A DNA stretch of 48,513 nt from Bacteroidia bacterium (GTDB taxonomy: Bacteria; Bacteroidota; Bacteroidia; Bacteroidales; Prolixibacteraceae): NCBI GenBank assembly GCA_026391655.1, contig JAPLDR010000066.1:1-48513 (forward strand), written 5' to 3'. Made by a program: the position numbers and the translations under genes. Each line of letters starts with the position of its first letter. Positions within the stretch are counted from its first letter, which is position 1. A model generated the notes under the pieces. The model ran no database searches. It had not been told where the DNA came from and saw nothing but the letters and a program-made list of their open reading frames with translations. Of the stretch, positions 5,967 to 15,074 are shown in pieces.

Positions 5967-7847
5967 GTGCCGGATATCATCCAACTTTTACCCGATTCAG
6001 TTGCAAACCAGATTGCTGCCGGGGAAGTCATTCAACGTCCGGCCTCGGTCGTGAAGGAACTTGTTGAAAATTCCATTGATGCGGGTGCGACATCTGTTAC
6101 AATCAATATCAAAGATTCGGGGCGTACACTGATTCAGGTAATCGATAACGGCAAAGGGATGTCTCCTACTGATGCAAGGATGTCGTTCGAGCGCCATGCC
6201 ACCTCCAAAATCCGCGAAGCCAATGACCTTTTTGCGATCAGAACTATGGGTTTCAGGGGAGAAGCGCTGGCTTCAATCGCCGGTGTAGCCGATGTCGAAG
6301 TCCGCACGCGTCCACACGGCGAGGAACTTGGAACCTACATTCATATTCTGGGTTCTGCAATTCAGAAACAGGAGGCTGACCAATGTGCCGAAGGAACCAA
6401 CTTTTCGGTAAAAAATATTTTTTTCAATATTCCGGCGCGACGCAAATTTCTGAAATCGAATAGTTCCGAATTAAAGTACATCATCACGGAGGTTCAGCGC
6501 CTGGCGCTGGCAAACCCCGAATTGGCCATCTCGCTGTATCACAACAATTCAGTCATTTATAACCTTCCGTCGGAGAATATCAGAAAGCGGATCGTTTCGC
6601 TTTTTAGCCGGAACATCAACCTGAATCTGATCCCGGTTGACACGAAAACATCTGTTATTAATATATCCGGGTTTATAGGTCAACCCAAATATGCAAAGAA
6701 GACTTTAGGGGAGCAGTTCTTTTTTGTGAACGGGCGATTTATGAAACATCCTTTTTTTAACAGGGCAGTTCAACAGGCTTACGACCGGCTTCTTCCACCC
6801 GAAACATTTCCTTCGTACTTCCTTTATTTTGAGGTCGATCCTGCAACAATAGACATCAATATTCATCCGACAAAGACCGAAATAAAATTTGAAGACGAGC
6901 GTACAGCCTGGCATATCATACAGGCCTCATTGCGCGAAGCGATGGGAAAATTTAACCTGATGCCCTCCATCGATTTCGATCAGGCCGGTTCAATTGATAT
7001 TCCGATCAGCCCGGTTCGCGGTTCGAATATCCCTGAACCTGAAATAATGATCAATCCCAATTTTAATCCGTTTGAAGAGGCAAGAGGCGCAGATCGTGAT
7101 TATTCTAAAGCAACCTCGTACAGAGACGAGCAGAATCTTGACAACTGGCAAACACTCTACAAAGGTTTTGAACGGGAAGGTGAGCAAAATGGCCGAATAT
7201 CTGTTTATCCATCAGATATTTCGGATAATGTTGAACATGAAGCAATTCAACAGACTTTTACAGATGACGACCTGGCAATTAAGGAGTGTCATAATTTTCT
7301 TCAATTCAAAAATAAATATATCCTGACTCCGGTTAAATCAGGGCTGATGGTTATTGACCAACGTCGGGCACATGAACGGATATTATTCGAGGATTTCATG
7401 CGGATTATTGATAATCATTTGGCAATCAGTCAACGGCAATTATTTCCTGCAAAGCTCGAACTCAATGCTGTTGATAAAGAGATTTTGATTGTACTCGACG
7501 AAGAACTGAAGGCGCTTGGTTTCGAAATCCGTCAGGGTGAAGGCGATGATTTCTTTGTTGAGGGAATTCCGGCCCGGCTGAGCCATCTTAATGCATCTGA
7601 TCTTGTAGAAAAATTGATTGGAGATTTTAAAAACAGGCCTGTGGATGTAAAAGAGGAGATCAAGGAACATCTTGCGATGCTTCTTTCCCAATCGGCCGCG
7701 ATCAATTATGGTGTTTCTTTGAAACCGGAGGAAATTTCAGATCTGTTTAATCACCTTTTTGCCTGTCGGACACCCAACTATTCACCGTCCGGAAAAACAG
7801 TGGTCTCTATCGTTTCTTTTCAGGATTTTGAAAAATTGCTCAAGTGA
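5967..7847 (+). CDS. mutL: DNA mismatch repair protein MutL
   Basis: A 626-residue protein that couples mismatch recognition by MutS to strand removal. The GHKL ATPase domain is clear: IAAGEVIQRPASVVKELVEN with the Mg-binding E/N, DNGKGM, and TMGFRGEALASIAG, followed by the transducer domain (FFVNGRFMKHP). The C-terminal dimerisation domain spans about 435-626. The start is GTG (MPDIIQLLPD), as alignment with other MutL proteins requires. At D464 the sequence reads DQRRAHERILFE where the family normally has DQH; the histidine is replaced by arginine. That site is part of the endonuclease metal motif in many MutL proteins, so nicking activity may be altered or absent. Confidence 0.97.
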   Translation: MPDIIQLLPDSVANQIAAGEVIQRPASVVKELVENSIDAGATSVTINIKDSGRTLIQVIDNGKGMSPTDARMSFERHATSKIREANDLFAIRTMGFRGEALASIAGVADVEVRTRPHGEELGTYIHILGSAIQKQEADQCAEGTNFSVKNIFFNIPARRKFLKSNSSELKYIITEVQRLALANPELAISLYHNNSVIYNLPSENIRKRIVSLFSRNINLNLIPVDTKTSVINISGFIGQPKYAKKTLGEQFFFVNGRFMKHPFFNRAVQQAYDRLLPPETFPSYFLYFEVDPATIDINIHPTKTEIKFEDERTAWHIIQASLREAMGKFNLMPSIDFDQAGSIDIPISPVRGSNIPEPEIMINPNFNPFEEARGADRDYSKATSYRDEQNLDNWQTLYKGFEREGEQNGRISVYPSDISDNVEHEAIQQTFTDDDLAIKECHNFLQFKNKYILTPVKSGLMVIDQRRAHERILFEDFMRIIDNHLAISQRQLFPAKLELNAVDKEILIVLDEELKALGFEIRQGEGDDFFVEGIPARLSHLNASDLVEKLIGDFKNRPVDVKEEIKEHLAMLLSQSAAINYGVSLKPEEISDLFNHLFACRTPNYSPSGKTVVSIVSFQDFEKLLK

Positions 7848-7880
7848 ACAACTTTTGAACAACAATCCGGTGCGAATCGT

Positions 7881-7888
7881 TATTTTTG
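7881..7888 (+). promoter_or_regulatory. -7 promoter box (TATTTTTG) for the rhomboid pair
   Basis: Exact consensus match in the 66-base gap after mutL and 25 bases before the ATG at 7914, with TTTG at 7854-7857 as a possible -33 element, somewhat far away. Confidence 0.45.
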
Positions 7889-7913
7889 CATCATTAACAA
7901 GATATTCTAATAT

Positions 7914-8729
7914 ATGAACCAATATCAGACATCACCCTTTTCGATGCCACCGGTTGTAAAAAACCTGATCATCATCAACATCCTTATGTTGGTCGCTAAA
8001 TATGCCCTGAAAGATACTCAATGGGATCTTGACAACCTATTGGGACTCCATTATTGGAGTTCTCCACTTTTTAGACCCTGGCAGTTTGTCACCCACCTGT
8101 TTATGCATGGTGACTTTTGGCATCTGCTTTTTAATATGTTCGCCTTATATATGTTTGGTAAGGTTCTCGAAATGGTATGGGGCTCACAAAGATTTTTGAT
8201 ATATTTTTTTGTCACGGGACTGGGTGCTGCTGCACTTCATTACTATGTGACCTATCTCGAAATTTCTCACTTACAGAAAAGTGTTGCAGCATTTGTCAAT
8301 ACCCCTTCGCCTGATTTGTTGGCCTCTTTTATAAAATCGAATGTTAGTCATCCTCTAGCATGGGTGGCAGATTTTGTGAATAGTTGGAGTGTTGATCCTA
8401 ATAATCAGTCTTATATTCAGCAAGGTACAGATATGGTCCAACGTGTACTCGCTGACCGAATTGATGTTACGACTATTGGAGCTTCAGGAGCTGTTTTTGG
8501 TATTTTACTTGCTTTTGGGTATCTTTTCCCTAATACTGAATTGATGTTGCTTTTTCCACCGGTTCCAATCAAAGCGAAGTATTTCGTAATAGCTTATGGA
8601 GCCATTGAATTGTATTTGGGAATAACACAGTCGAACAGCAATATTGCCCACTTTGCCCATTTGGGTGGGATGCTCTTCGGATTTATCCTGTTGAAATATT
8701 GGGAAAAGAGTACAAAAAAATTCTATTGA
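7914..8729 (+). CDS. Rhomboid-family intramembrane serine protease
   Basis: A 271-residue polytopic inner-membrane protein. The nucleophile S191 sits in GASGAVFG, the catalytic His is H249 in AHLGG, and HGDFWHLLFNMFALYMFG is the typical WH/N segment. Rhomboids cleave membrane-spanning substrates; the substrate is unknown. Compared with small rhomboids it has an insert of about 60 residues (roughly 120-185) between early membrane spans. It is 4 bases from the next rhomboid gene, and the two are probably translated together. Confidence 0.93.
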   Translation: MNQYQTSPFSMPPVVKNLIIINILMLVAKYALKDTQWDLDNLLGLHYWSSPLFRPWQFVTHLFMHGDFWHLLFNMFALYMFGKVLEMVWGSQRFLIYFFVTGLGAAALHYYVTYLEISHLQKSVAAFVNTPSPDLLASFIKSNVSHPLAWVADFVNSWSVDPNNQSYIQQGTDMVQRVLADRIDVTTIGASGAVFGILLAFGYLFPNTELMLLFPPVPIKAKYFVIAYGAIELYLGITQSNSNIAHFAHLGGMLFGFILLKYWEKSTKKFY

Positions 8730-8733
8730 GCCG

Positions 8734-9612
8734 ATGGGAATTATTGATGAAATAAAACTATCATTCAGGAATGGCAGCTATCTTACGAAGCTCATTTATA
8801 TTAATATAGCATTATGGGTGATCGTAAGACTTGTTTTCGTTGGCTACAAACTAAGCGGATCGGATGGTTCGCTAATGTTGAGCTGGCTTGCATTACCGGC
8901 GTCGTTCGAGCTTTTTGTTTCGCGTCCATGGACGATGCTTACGTACATGTTTCTCCATTTCGATTTATTGCACATCCTGTTTAATATACTTTGGCTTTAT
9001 TGGTTCGGCAAGATTTTCCTTGAATATCATAGTCAGCAGAAACTGTTAAGTCTTTATTTGATTGGAGGATTCTCGGGTGGATTGGCGTATATGCTGGCCT
9101 ATAATTTGATACCGGTTTTTCAAAAATCAATTCCCGAGGTTCAATTACTCGGAGCATCGGCATCAGTGATTGCTATTGTAATTGCCATTGCCGTTTATGT
9201 TCCAAACCATTTGATTCATCTTGTATTTATCGGACCCGTAAAAATAAAGTGGATCGCCTTTGTTTCCGTTTTGCTCTATGTTATTAACCTTTCGGGTGAT
9301 AATGCCGGTGGAAATTTCGCCCATCTTGGCGGCGCTTTGTGGGGTTGGATCTACATGTCGCAATTGATTGCAGGAAGGAATATTACAGGTCGCTTTGATC
9401 GGATAACCGATACTTTTTTTTTGTGGTTCAGGCCTCGCAGGAAGCTGAAAATCAAATATAATTCTCCTAATTATGATTACGATTACAATAGAAATAAAGC
9501 GACTCAACAGGACGAAATCAACCGGGTTTTAGATAAAATTGGCAAATCTGGTTACGATAGTTTGACTTTTGACGAGCGGGACATGTTGTTTAAAATGGGT
9601 AAAAAAAAATAA
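8734..9612 (+). CDS. Second rhomboid-family protein with a C-terminal extension (DUF6576-like)
   Basis: A 292-residue polytopic protein. HFDLLHILFNILWLYWFG is the conserved rhomboid segment, S142 lies in GASASVIAI where most rhomboids have GxSG, and H197 in FAHLGGALWG is the catalytic histidine. So the Ser-His pair is present but the glycine after the serine is alanine. Residues 225-292 are a soluble tail ending IGKSGYDSLTFDERDMLFKM, a short cytoplasmic module often seen at the end of Bacteroidota rhomboids. It follows the first rhomboid and precedes the EEP protein by 4 bases, indicating one operon. Confidence 0.9.
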   Translation: MGIIDEIKLSFRNGSYLTKLIYINIALWVIVRLVFVGYKLSGSDGSLMLSWLALPASFELFVSRPWTMLTYMFLHFDLLHILFNILWLYWFGKIFLEYHSQQKLLSLYLIGGFSGGLAYMLAYNLIPVFQKSIPEVQLLGASASVIAIVIAIAVYVPNHLIHLVFIGPVKIKWIAFVSVLLYVINLSGDNAGGNFAHLGGALWGWIYMSQLIAGRNITGRFDRITDTFFLWFRPRRKLKIKYNSPNYDYDYNRNKATQQDEINRVLDKIGKSGYDSLTFDERDMLFKMGKKK

Positions 9613-9616
9613 TAAG

Positions 9617-10684
9617 GTGAGGAATTTTTTTTCAAAATTTGGTTTTATGCTCAATATCGGGACGACTATCCTGCTCCTGCTGTCCTATTTGGCTCCCATT
9701 GTACCCCCTGATAGTTTTTGGCCACTCTCTTTTTTCGGATTAGCTTACCCATATCTGGTGATAATCAATTTCATTTTTCTAATGATTTGGGTTTTACAAC
9801 GCTCTTTAAGATTATTGTTGCCACTTATAGCCTTGCTATTAGGATTTAATAATTTCATGAATACATTTCAGGTTATTCCGCGCTTCGAGACAAGAGATTC
9901 AGGGGTTAAAGTGCTGATATATAATGTTCATAGTTTTAGATATGATCTCAAAACTCATCGGACAAATACCCCAAAGATTCTGGAATATTTTAAATCAACG
10001 GGAGCCGAAATTATTTGTCTTCAGGAGGCGACGTTACTCAGGGGAGGTAAGCTCAGTCCGCAAGGAATGAAGGATGCATTGCCCGAAATTAACTATTATC
10101 AGGTCGCATCGTCAGGCGATTATTCCGGATCAATCACTTTGTCGAAATTCCCGATCATCAGCATGGGCGAAATCAGGTTTCCAGGATCTTCAAATTTGGT
10201 GCTTTTCTCAGATATAAAAATAAGTAACAGTCAGATTATCAGGATATATAATTGCCATTTGCAATCCTATTCAATCGATCCGGAGGATTACACTATTATC
10301 GATTCCATCGGAACGGGATCAAATACTGTGCAAATTAACGAGGCCCGAAAAATGAGTTATAAACTAAAAGTTGGTTTTAAACTTCGGGCGTTTCAGTCCA
10401 GAAAGGTTTCAGATCATATAAAGAAATCTCCTTATCCGGTAATCGTGTGCGGCGATTTCAATGATACTCCGGTATCGTATGCCTACCGGAAAGTCCGGGG
10501 TGACCTGAAAGATGCTTTCGTAGAGTCGGGGTGGGGCATTTCGAATAGTTATAATGGCGAATTGCCCTCTTTCAGAATTGATTATATCTTATACGATCAA
10601 AAGTTTACATCGGAGAACTATAAGCGTGACCGGGTTTATTTCTCCGACCATTTCCCTGTCCATTGTCAGCTGAATATTGAGTAG
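9617..10684 (+). CDS. Membrane-anchored endonuclease/exonuclease/phosphatase-family protein
   Basis: A 355-residue protein with three membrane spans in the first 85 residues, then an EEP domain (DNase I-like phosphohydrolase fold): VLIYNVHSFRY, EIICLQEATL with the metal-binding Glu, VCGDFNDTPVSYAYR, and SDHFPVHCQL at the end. All key metal and catalytic segments are present. The substrate could be a nucleic acid, phospholipid or phosphodiester. I chose GTG at 9617, right after the rhomboid stop, because the sequence before it overlaps the previous gene and the family usually begins with a short Lys/Arg-Phe-rich stretch; an alternative ATG is at 9647. It closes the rhomboid operon before a strong terminator. 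Confidence 0.85.
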   Translation: MRNFFSKFGFMLNIGTTILLLLSYLAPIVPPDSFWPLSFFGLAYPYLVIINFIFLMIWVLQRSLRLLLPLIALLLGFNNFMNTFQVIPRFETRDSGVKVLIYNVHSFRYDLKTHRTNTPKILEYFKSTGAEIICLQEATLLRGGKLSPQGMKDALPEINYYQVASSGDYSGSITLSKFPIISMGEIRFPGSSNLVLFSDIKISNSQIIRIYNCHLQSYSIDPEDYTIIDSIGTGSNTVQINEARKMSYKLKVGFKLRAFQSRKVSDHIKKSPYPVIVCGDFNDTPVSYAYRKVRGDLKDAFVESGWGISNSYNGELPSFRIDYILYDQKFTSENYKRDRVYFSDHFPVHCQLNIE

Positions 10685-10691
10685 AAATTCC

Positions 10692-10740
10692 ACCAAATAA
10701 TTAAGGCACAAGATAACTTCTTGTGCCTTAATTATTTGGT
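10692..10740. terminator. Bidirectional terminator between the EEP gene and trxA
   Basis: A perfect 21-bp inverted repeat (10692-10712 with 10720-10740) around a 7-base loop ATAACTT. The outer part of each arm is A+T-rich, so it can give a U-run in either direction. It sits between two convergent genes. Confidence 0.9.
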
Positions 10741-10752
10741 AATGAAACAGAT

Positions 10753-11070
10753 CTACAAAAGGGCATCGATTCTCGAGGCTAGGGTAGTTTTTGGAACAGC
10801 ACCTACCAGTTTATCGGCAACTTCACCATTTTTGAAAAATAAAACTGTGGGGATATTGCGTATTCCAAACTTCGCGGCAGTTCCGGGATTCGAGTCAACA
10901 TCCATTTTTGTTATAACAGCTCTCCCGTTGTAATCATCAGAAAGCTCAGCTACAAGTGGTCCTATCATTCTGCACGGTCCGCACCACTCAGCCCAAAAGT
11001 CAACTAAGACAGGCTTCCCTGACTGAAGGACTATCTCATCAAAATTTGCATCTGTTACCTCAATTGCCAT
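10753..11070 (-). CDS. trxA: Thioredoxin
   Basis: A 105-residue thioredoxin: FWAEWCGPCRMIGP holds the redox pair CGPC, and the cis-proline lies in RNIPTVLFFKNG. It reduces disulfides of cytoplasmic proteins. A longer frame begins at 11106, but the promoter box at 11111-11104 overlaps that point, so the ATG at 11070 (MAIEVTDANFDE) is the real start. It lies downstream of dnaE, with a 58-base gap, on the same strand. Confidence 0.97.
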   Translation of the reverse strand: MAIEVTDANFDEIVLQSGKPVLVDFWAEWCGPCRMIGPLVAELSDDYNGRAVITKMDVDSNPGTAAKFGIRNIPTVLFFKNGEVADKLVGAVPKTTLASRIDALL

Positions 11071-11103
11071 GTCAATATATTTTAAAGTGTTTGAAAAGTC
11101 AGA

Positions 11104-11111
11104 CAAAATTA
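11104..11111 (-). promoter_or_regulatory. -7 promoter box (TAATTTTG) for trxA
   Basis: Exact consensus on the minus strand, 33 bases before the trxA ATG. It lies just beyond the dnaE stop, so trxA can be transcribed alone. Confidence 0.55.
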
Positions 11112-11128
11112 TCGAACAAATTTACAAA

Positions 11129-14100
11129 TTAATTTATTGTAAAAACGATATCGGATTTTTTTTGCAGATATACCTTGAGTTCACCGGACAATCCGATACG
11201 TCGGGTTCTTGAGAAAAGGTAGAGTTTGATGTTTGTTGTCTGGTCGTGAACTGCAAATTTCAATAATGTTTTACCGGGTGATTTGGCAAACGTTGAATCG
11301 AGCTCTTCAACAAGATCAGCTGTCAATAATTCAGCTGCTACCGACAATCGCAAACTTTCGGCCTTCCCGGCCAATTCCTGAAGCAATTCAATTTTACTTG
11401 CCTTAAATTCAAGTTGATCTCCTCCCTGCCATTTCACAGCAACTTTCCCGCGAATAAGCAGGAATAATCCTTTTTTGCAGAAATTCCCGAAAGTCACAAA
11501 GTCGTTGCCAAAGAACATTATCTTATACGAATCCGTGTAGTCGGTAAGCGTGAGCGAAGCGAAAGGTTTTCCGTTTTTTGTAAACCCTTCCTGCGTTTCG
11601 GTGACAATTCCTGCAAAAGTCAAATCGCGGTTTTTAAGCAATTCCATTTCACTGTTTAGCATGGCCAGGTTGGTATCTTTGGTGCAAAAACTCCTGATTT
11701 CCAACGCATAGTCGTCGAGCGGATGCGACGAAAGATAGATTCCGATCAGATTTTTCTCTTTCTCTAGCGCCACAATTTTAGGCCACTCCGGGACAATAGG
11801 CACTGTTGGTAATTTTACCTCTATCGTTTGAAATCCGCCAAATAATGAAGCCATTGATGATTGCCTTTCACTTTGAATTCTGTTCCCGTATTTGGTCAGG
11901 GCCTCGATAAATGAGGTCCCGTCGCCCATATCACCAAAGTACTGCGACCTATGTATATTTGTGAAGCTGTCGAAGCCTCCGGCCATTGCAAGCGCTTCGA
12001 GATTTTTTTTATTAATCGTCTGTAAATTAACTCTTTCTACAAAATCAAATATCGATTTAAAATCGCCGTTGGCATCTCTTTCTTTTACAATATCGGTCAC
12101 AGCTCCAGCTCCGACACCTTTGATGGCCGATAATCCGAATCGAAGTCCCCCGCTTTTATTGACGAAAAATTTCGAGCGCGATTCGTTTACATCGGGTCCC
12201 AGAACAGCTAATCCCATATGCTTACTCTCATCCATAAAAATAGAGATCTTGTCAGCATTTGTGAGGTTGCAACTTAGTACTGCCGCCATAAACTCTGACG
12301 GAAAATTGGCTTTCAGATATCCGGTTTGATAGGCGATATACGCATAACAGACCGAATGCGATTTATTGAATGCATATTGAGCAAATGCTTCCCAGTCTTT
12401 CCATATTTTATCGATCAGATTATCAGGCGATTTACCGACTGTTTTACTGCCTTCGATGAATTCGGGATTGCTTTTACAACCTATGATGAATTGCGCTTTT
12501 AATTTTTCCATCAGCGGCAAATTCTTTTTACCCATTGCTTTCCGCAGAGAATCGGACTCACCTCGTGTAAACTGACCTAATGCGCGCGATTGAAGCATTA
12601 CTTGTTCCTGATACACTGTAATTCCGTATGTATCAGACAGATAACGCTCCATGATCGGATGATCATAAACGATCTCCTCCCTTCCCATTTTTCGGTTTAC
12701 ATAATTAGGGATGTACTCCATGGGACCAGGTCGATAAAGGGCATTCATCGCGACAAGATCTTCAAAACGGCTGGGTTGTAATAATCTGAGCCATTTTTTC
12801 ATTCCTGACGATTCGAACTGGAAAATAGCAGTAGTGTTCGCGTTACTAAAAAGCTCGAAGGTCTTTTTATCGTCAAACGGAATTTTATCAATGTCTATCT
12901 CAATTTTTTTTGACAGATAAATATTCTCGAGGCAATCCTTAATGATTGAAAGTGTTTTCAATCCAAGAAAATCCATTTTCAGTAGTCCGATTGCTTCAAC
13001 AAAATGTCCGTCGTATTGGGTTGTCAGAAGATCTTCGTCCTTTGTTGGCATTAATGGAATATGATTGTCGAGTTTATCCCTGCCAATCAGAATCCCGCAT
13101 GCGTGCACTCCGAATTGTCTGATGCAACCTTCAAGTGTTTGAGCGTACTTTAATGTTTTTACAATTAGTGGATTAGCGGATTTCTTTTCGGCTTCAAGCA
13201 AAGGATTCTCACTGTAGGCCTTCGCAAGGGTAATCTTTGGTGTTTCAGGAACCATTTTTGCAAGCCGGTCAGCTTCGGCGAGTGGTAATTTCAACACACG
13301 GGCAACGTCTCTGATGGCCATTTTCGCGGCCATGGTTCCGAATGTGCAGATATGAGCAACATTTTCGCGGCTGTATTTTTCCTTTACCCAATTGAGAACC
13401 AGCTGGCGTCCGTCATCATCGAAATCGATGTCAATATCGGGCATCGAAATCCTGTCGGGATTAAGGAATCGTTCGAAAAGGAGATCGTGTTTGATCGGAT
13501 CAACATTGGTAATTCCTGTTGCATATGCTACTACTGAGCCGGCTGCCGATCCGCGGCCCGGACCAACGATCACGTGCATTTCGCGGGCCGCTGCGATAAA
13601 ATCCTGTACAATAAGGAAATACCCCGGGAATCCCATCAATTTTATTGTGTTGAGTTCAAATTCAATCCGTTCTTCTATTTCATTGGGAAGCACTTCTCCA
13701 TAACGGATTGATGCGCCCTGATAAACAAGATGGCTCAGGTAATCGGATTCATATTTCACTCTAAGGGCTTTTTCGTAGCTTTCCGGTTTTTTAGGTGCAT
13801 TCTTAAATTCTTCGATTAAATCCTCTTCAGAAAACCTTTCCCTATATTCTTCCATTGTACCGAAACTTTTGGGAATGGGGAATTCGGGCATAATCGGATC
13901 GGAGTCCAGTTCGAATAACTCGATCTTTTCTGTAATATCCTGAGTGTTGGCAAGTACTTCGGGCAAATCGCTAAATATTTTGTTCATCTCGGCAGTCGTC
14001 TTGAGCCACTCTTGTTTGGTGTAGCGCATCCGTGATGGATCGTCGAGATCTTTTCCCGTATTCAGACAGATGAGAAGATCGTGGGCATCTGCATCTTCGC

Positions 14101-14767
14101 CGTTAGTGAAGTGACTGTCATTAGTTCCAATTACTTTTACGCCGAACTTTTCACCAAGTCGGATCAGCTCTTTATTAACGATCACCTGACTTTCGTAAAC
14201 ATCGGTAGGTAATTGCGGATCAGTTGTTTTATGTCGTTGAACCTCAAGATAGAAATCGTCTTTAAAAATGCTTTTATACCACCTTATGGCCTCTTCGGCT
14301 GCTGCCAGATCGCCTTTTAGGATGCATTGAGGAATCTCTCCTCCAATACATGCAGATGACACTATTAGCCCTTCGCAATGTTTTTCGAGCAGATTTTTGT
14401 CAATACGAGGTTTGTAATAGAATCCCTCATTATTGGCTATTGTAACCAATTTAAGTAGATTGCGATAGCCTTTTTCATTTTTGGCCAGCAAAATCAGATG
14501 GTCTCCCGACCGATCTTCTTTTTCGCTTTTGTCTTTGAAATGGATTCCCCGCGACGCAACATAAGTCTCAACACCAAGTATTGGTTTGATGTCCATTCTT
14601 TTGCATGTTTCGTGGAACTCTTTGATCCCAAACATGTTGCCGTGGTCGGTGAGCGCCAGGGCCGTCATTCCGTCCTTTTTCGCTTTTTTTACCAGATCAG
14701 TGACAGCAGCTGCACCGTCGAGGATTGAATATTGGCTGTGGACATGTAGATGGGTAAATGATACCAT
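11129..14767 (-). CDS. dnaE: DNA polymerase III alpha subunit
   Basis: A 1212-residue replicative polymerase. The PHP domain opens the protein (FTHLHVHSQYSILDGAA, LTDHGNMFG). The palm domain has the catalytic aspartates in MPDIDIDFDDDGR (about residues 443-454), preceded by VGPGRGSAAGSVVAYA. The fingers region holds RPGPMEYIPNYV and ALYRPG, and the tandem HhH motif follows. The OB-fold lies near 980-1060 (LTFAGIVTETQEG). The frame extends 16 codons further upstream, but the family starts at MVSFTHLHVHS, so I chose the ATG at 14767. Confidence 0.97.
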   Translation of the reverse strand: MVSFTHLHVHSQYSILDGAAAVTDLVKKAKKDGMTALALTDHGNMFGIKEFHETCKRMDIKPILGVETYVASRGIHFKDKSEKEDRSGDHLILLAKNEKGYRNLLKLVTIANNEGFYYKPRIDKNLLEKHCEGLIVSSACIGGEIPQCILKGDLAAAEEAIRWYKSIFKDDFYLEVQRHKTTDPQLPTDVYESQVIVNKELIRLGEKFGVKVIGTNDSHFTNGEDADAHDLLICLNTGKDLDDPSRMRYTKQEWLKTTAEMNKIFSDLPEVLANTQDITEKIELFELDSDPIMPEFPIPKSFGTMEEYRERFSEEDLIEEFKNAPKKPESYEKALRVKYESDYLSHLVYQGASIRYGEVLPNEIEERIEFELNTIKLMGFPGYFLIVQDFIAAAREMHVIVGPGRGSAAGSVVAYATGITNVDPIKHDLLFERFLNPDRISMPDIDIDFDDDGRQLVLNWVKEKYSRENVAHICTFGTMAAKMAIRDVARVLKLPLAEADRLAKMVPETPKITLAKAYSENPLLEAEKKSANPLIVKTLKYAQTLEGCIRQFGVHACGILIGRDKLDNHIPLMPTKDEDLLTTQYDGHFVEAIGLLKMDFLGLKTLSIIKDCLENIYLSKKIEIDIDKIPFDDKKTFELFSNANTTAIFQFESSGMKKWLRLLQPSRFEDLVAMNALYRPGPMEYIPNYVNRKMGREEIVYDHPIMERYLSDTYGITVYQEQVMLQSRALGQFTRGESDSLRKAMGKKNLPLMEKLKAQFIIGCKSNPEFIEGSKTVGKSPDNLIDKIWKDWEAFAQYAFNKSHSVCYAYIAYQTGYLKANFPSEFMAAVLSCNLTNADKISIFMDESKHMGLAVLGPDVNESRSKFFVNKSGGLRFGLSAIKGVGAGAVTDIVKERDANGDFKSIFDFVERVNLQTINKKNLEALAMAGGFDSFTNIHRSQYFGDMGDGTSFIEALTKYGNRIQSERQSSMASLFGGFQTIEVKLPTVPIVPEWPKIVALEKEKNLIGIYLSSHPLDDYALEIRSFCTKDTNLAMLNSEMELLKNRDLTFAGIVTETQEGFTKNGKPFASLTLTDYTDSYKIMFFGNDFVTFGNFCKKGLFLLIRGKVAVKWQGGDQLEFKASKIELLQELAGKAESLRLSVAAELLTADLVEELDSTFAKSPGKTLLKFAVHDQTTNIKLYLFSRTRRIGLSGELKVYLQKKSDIVFTIN

Positions 14768-15074
14768 AGTTAAAACCTTTTGAATGAATAGGAATGTCGT
14801 TTCCCGGTGGTGCATTTTGTTGCACGGTTAAAAATAGGGAATTTTAACCGATTACTTTCAGGTGTTGATAACTATTCGGCATTAAATAGTAATACATTGA
14901 AGTATAGTACATACCTGAATCTGATAAAATGCAGGCACAAAAAAAGAAGGAAACCTATCGGGTATCCTGCTTTCGTTCCGGCCGGAAACTAATCCGTTTA
15001 AATGAAATTGAGAAATGTAAACATCTGCTTTCTCCTATTCTATGTGTTTAGAAAATTCTTTAATATCAGGTTTT
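14768..15074. other. Intergenic region upstream of dnaE
   Basis: About 300 bases without a supported gene. I see no clear -7 box for dnaE. A perfect palindrome TTCCGGCCGGAA lies at 14976-14987; it has no T-run and may be part of the end of the leftward lipoprotein transcript. Confidence 0.4.

Noticed and set aside
9569-9616. Upstream extension of the EEP gene to a TTG at 9569
   Set aside because: It overlaps the end of the rhomboid gene and would add residues unlike the family start; GTG at 9617 is better.
11892-12329. Long open frame on the plus strand inside dnaE
   Set aside because: Shadow of dnaE; its Ser/Pro-rich translation is typical of an antisense frame.
14976-14987. Palindrome TTCCGGCCGGAA as an operator or terminator
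   Set aside because: There is no T-run after it and no nearby promoter box, so no role can be supported.
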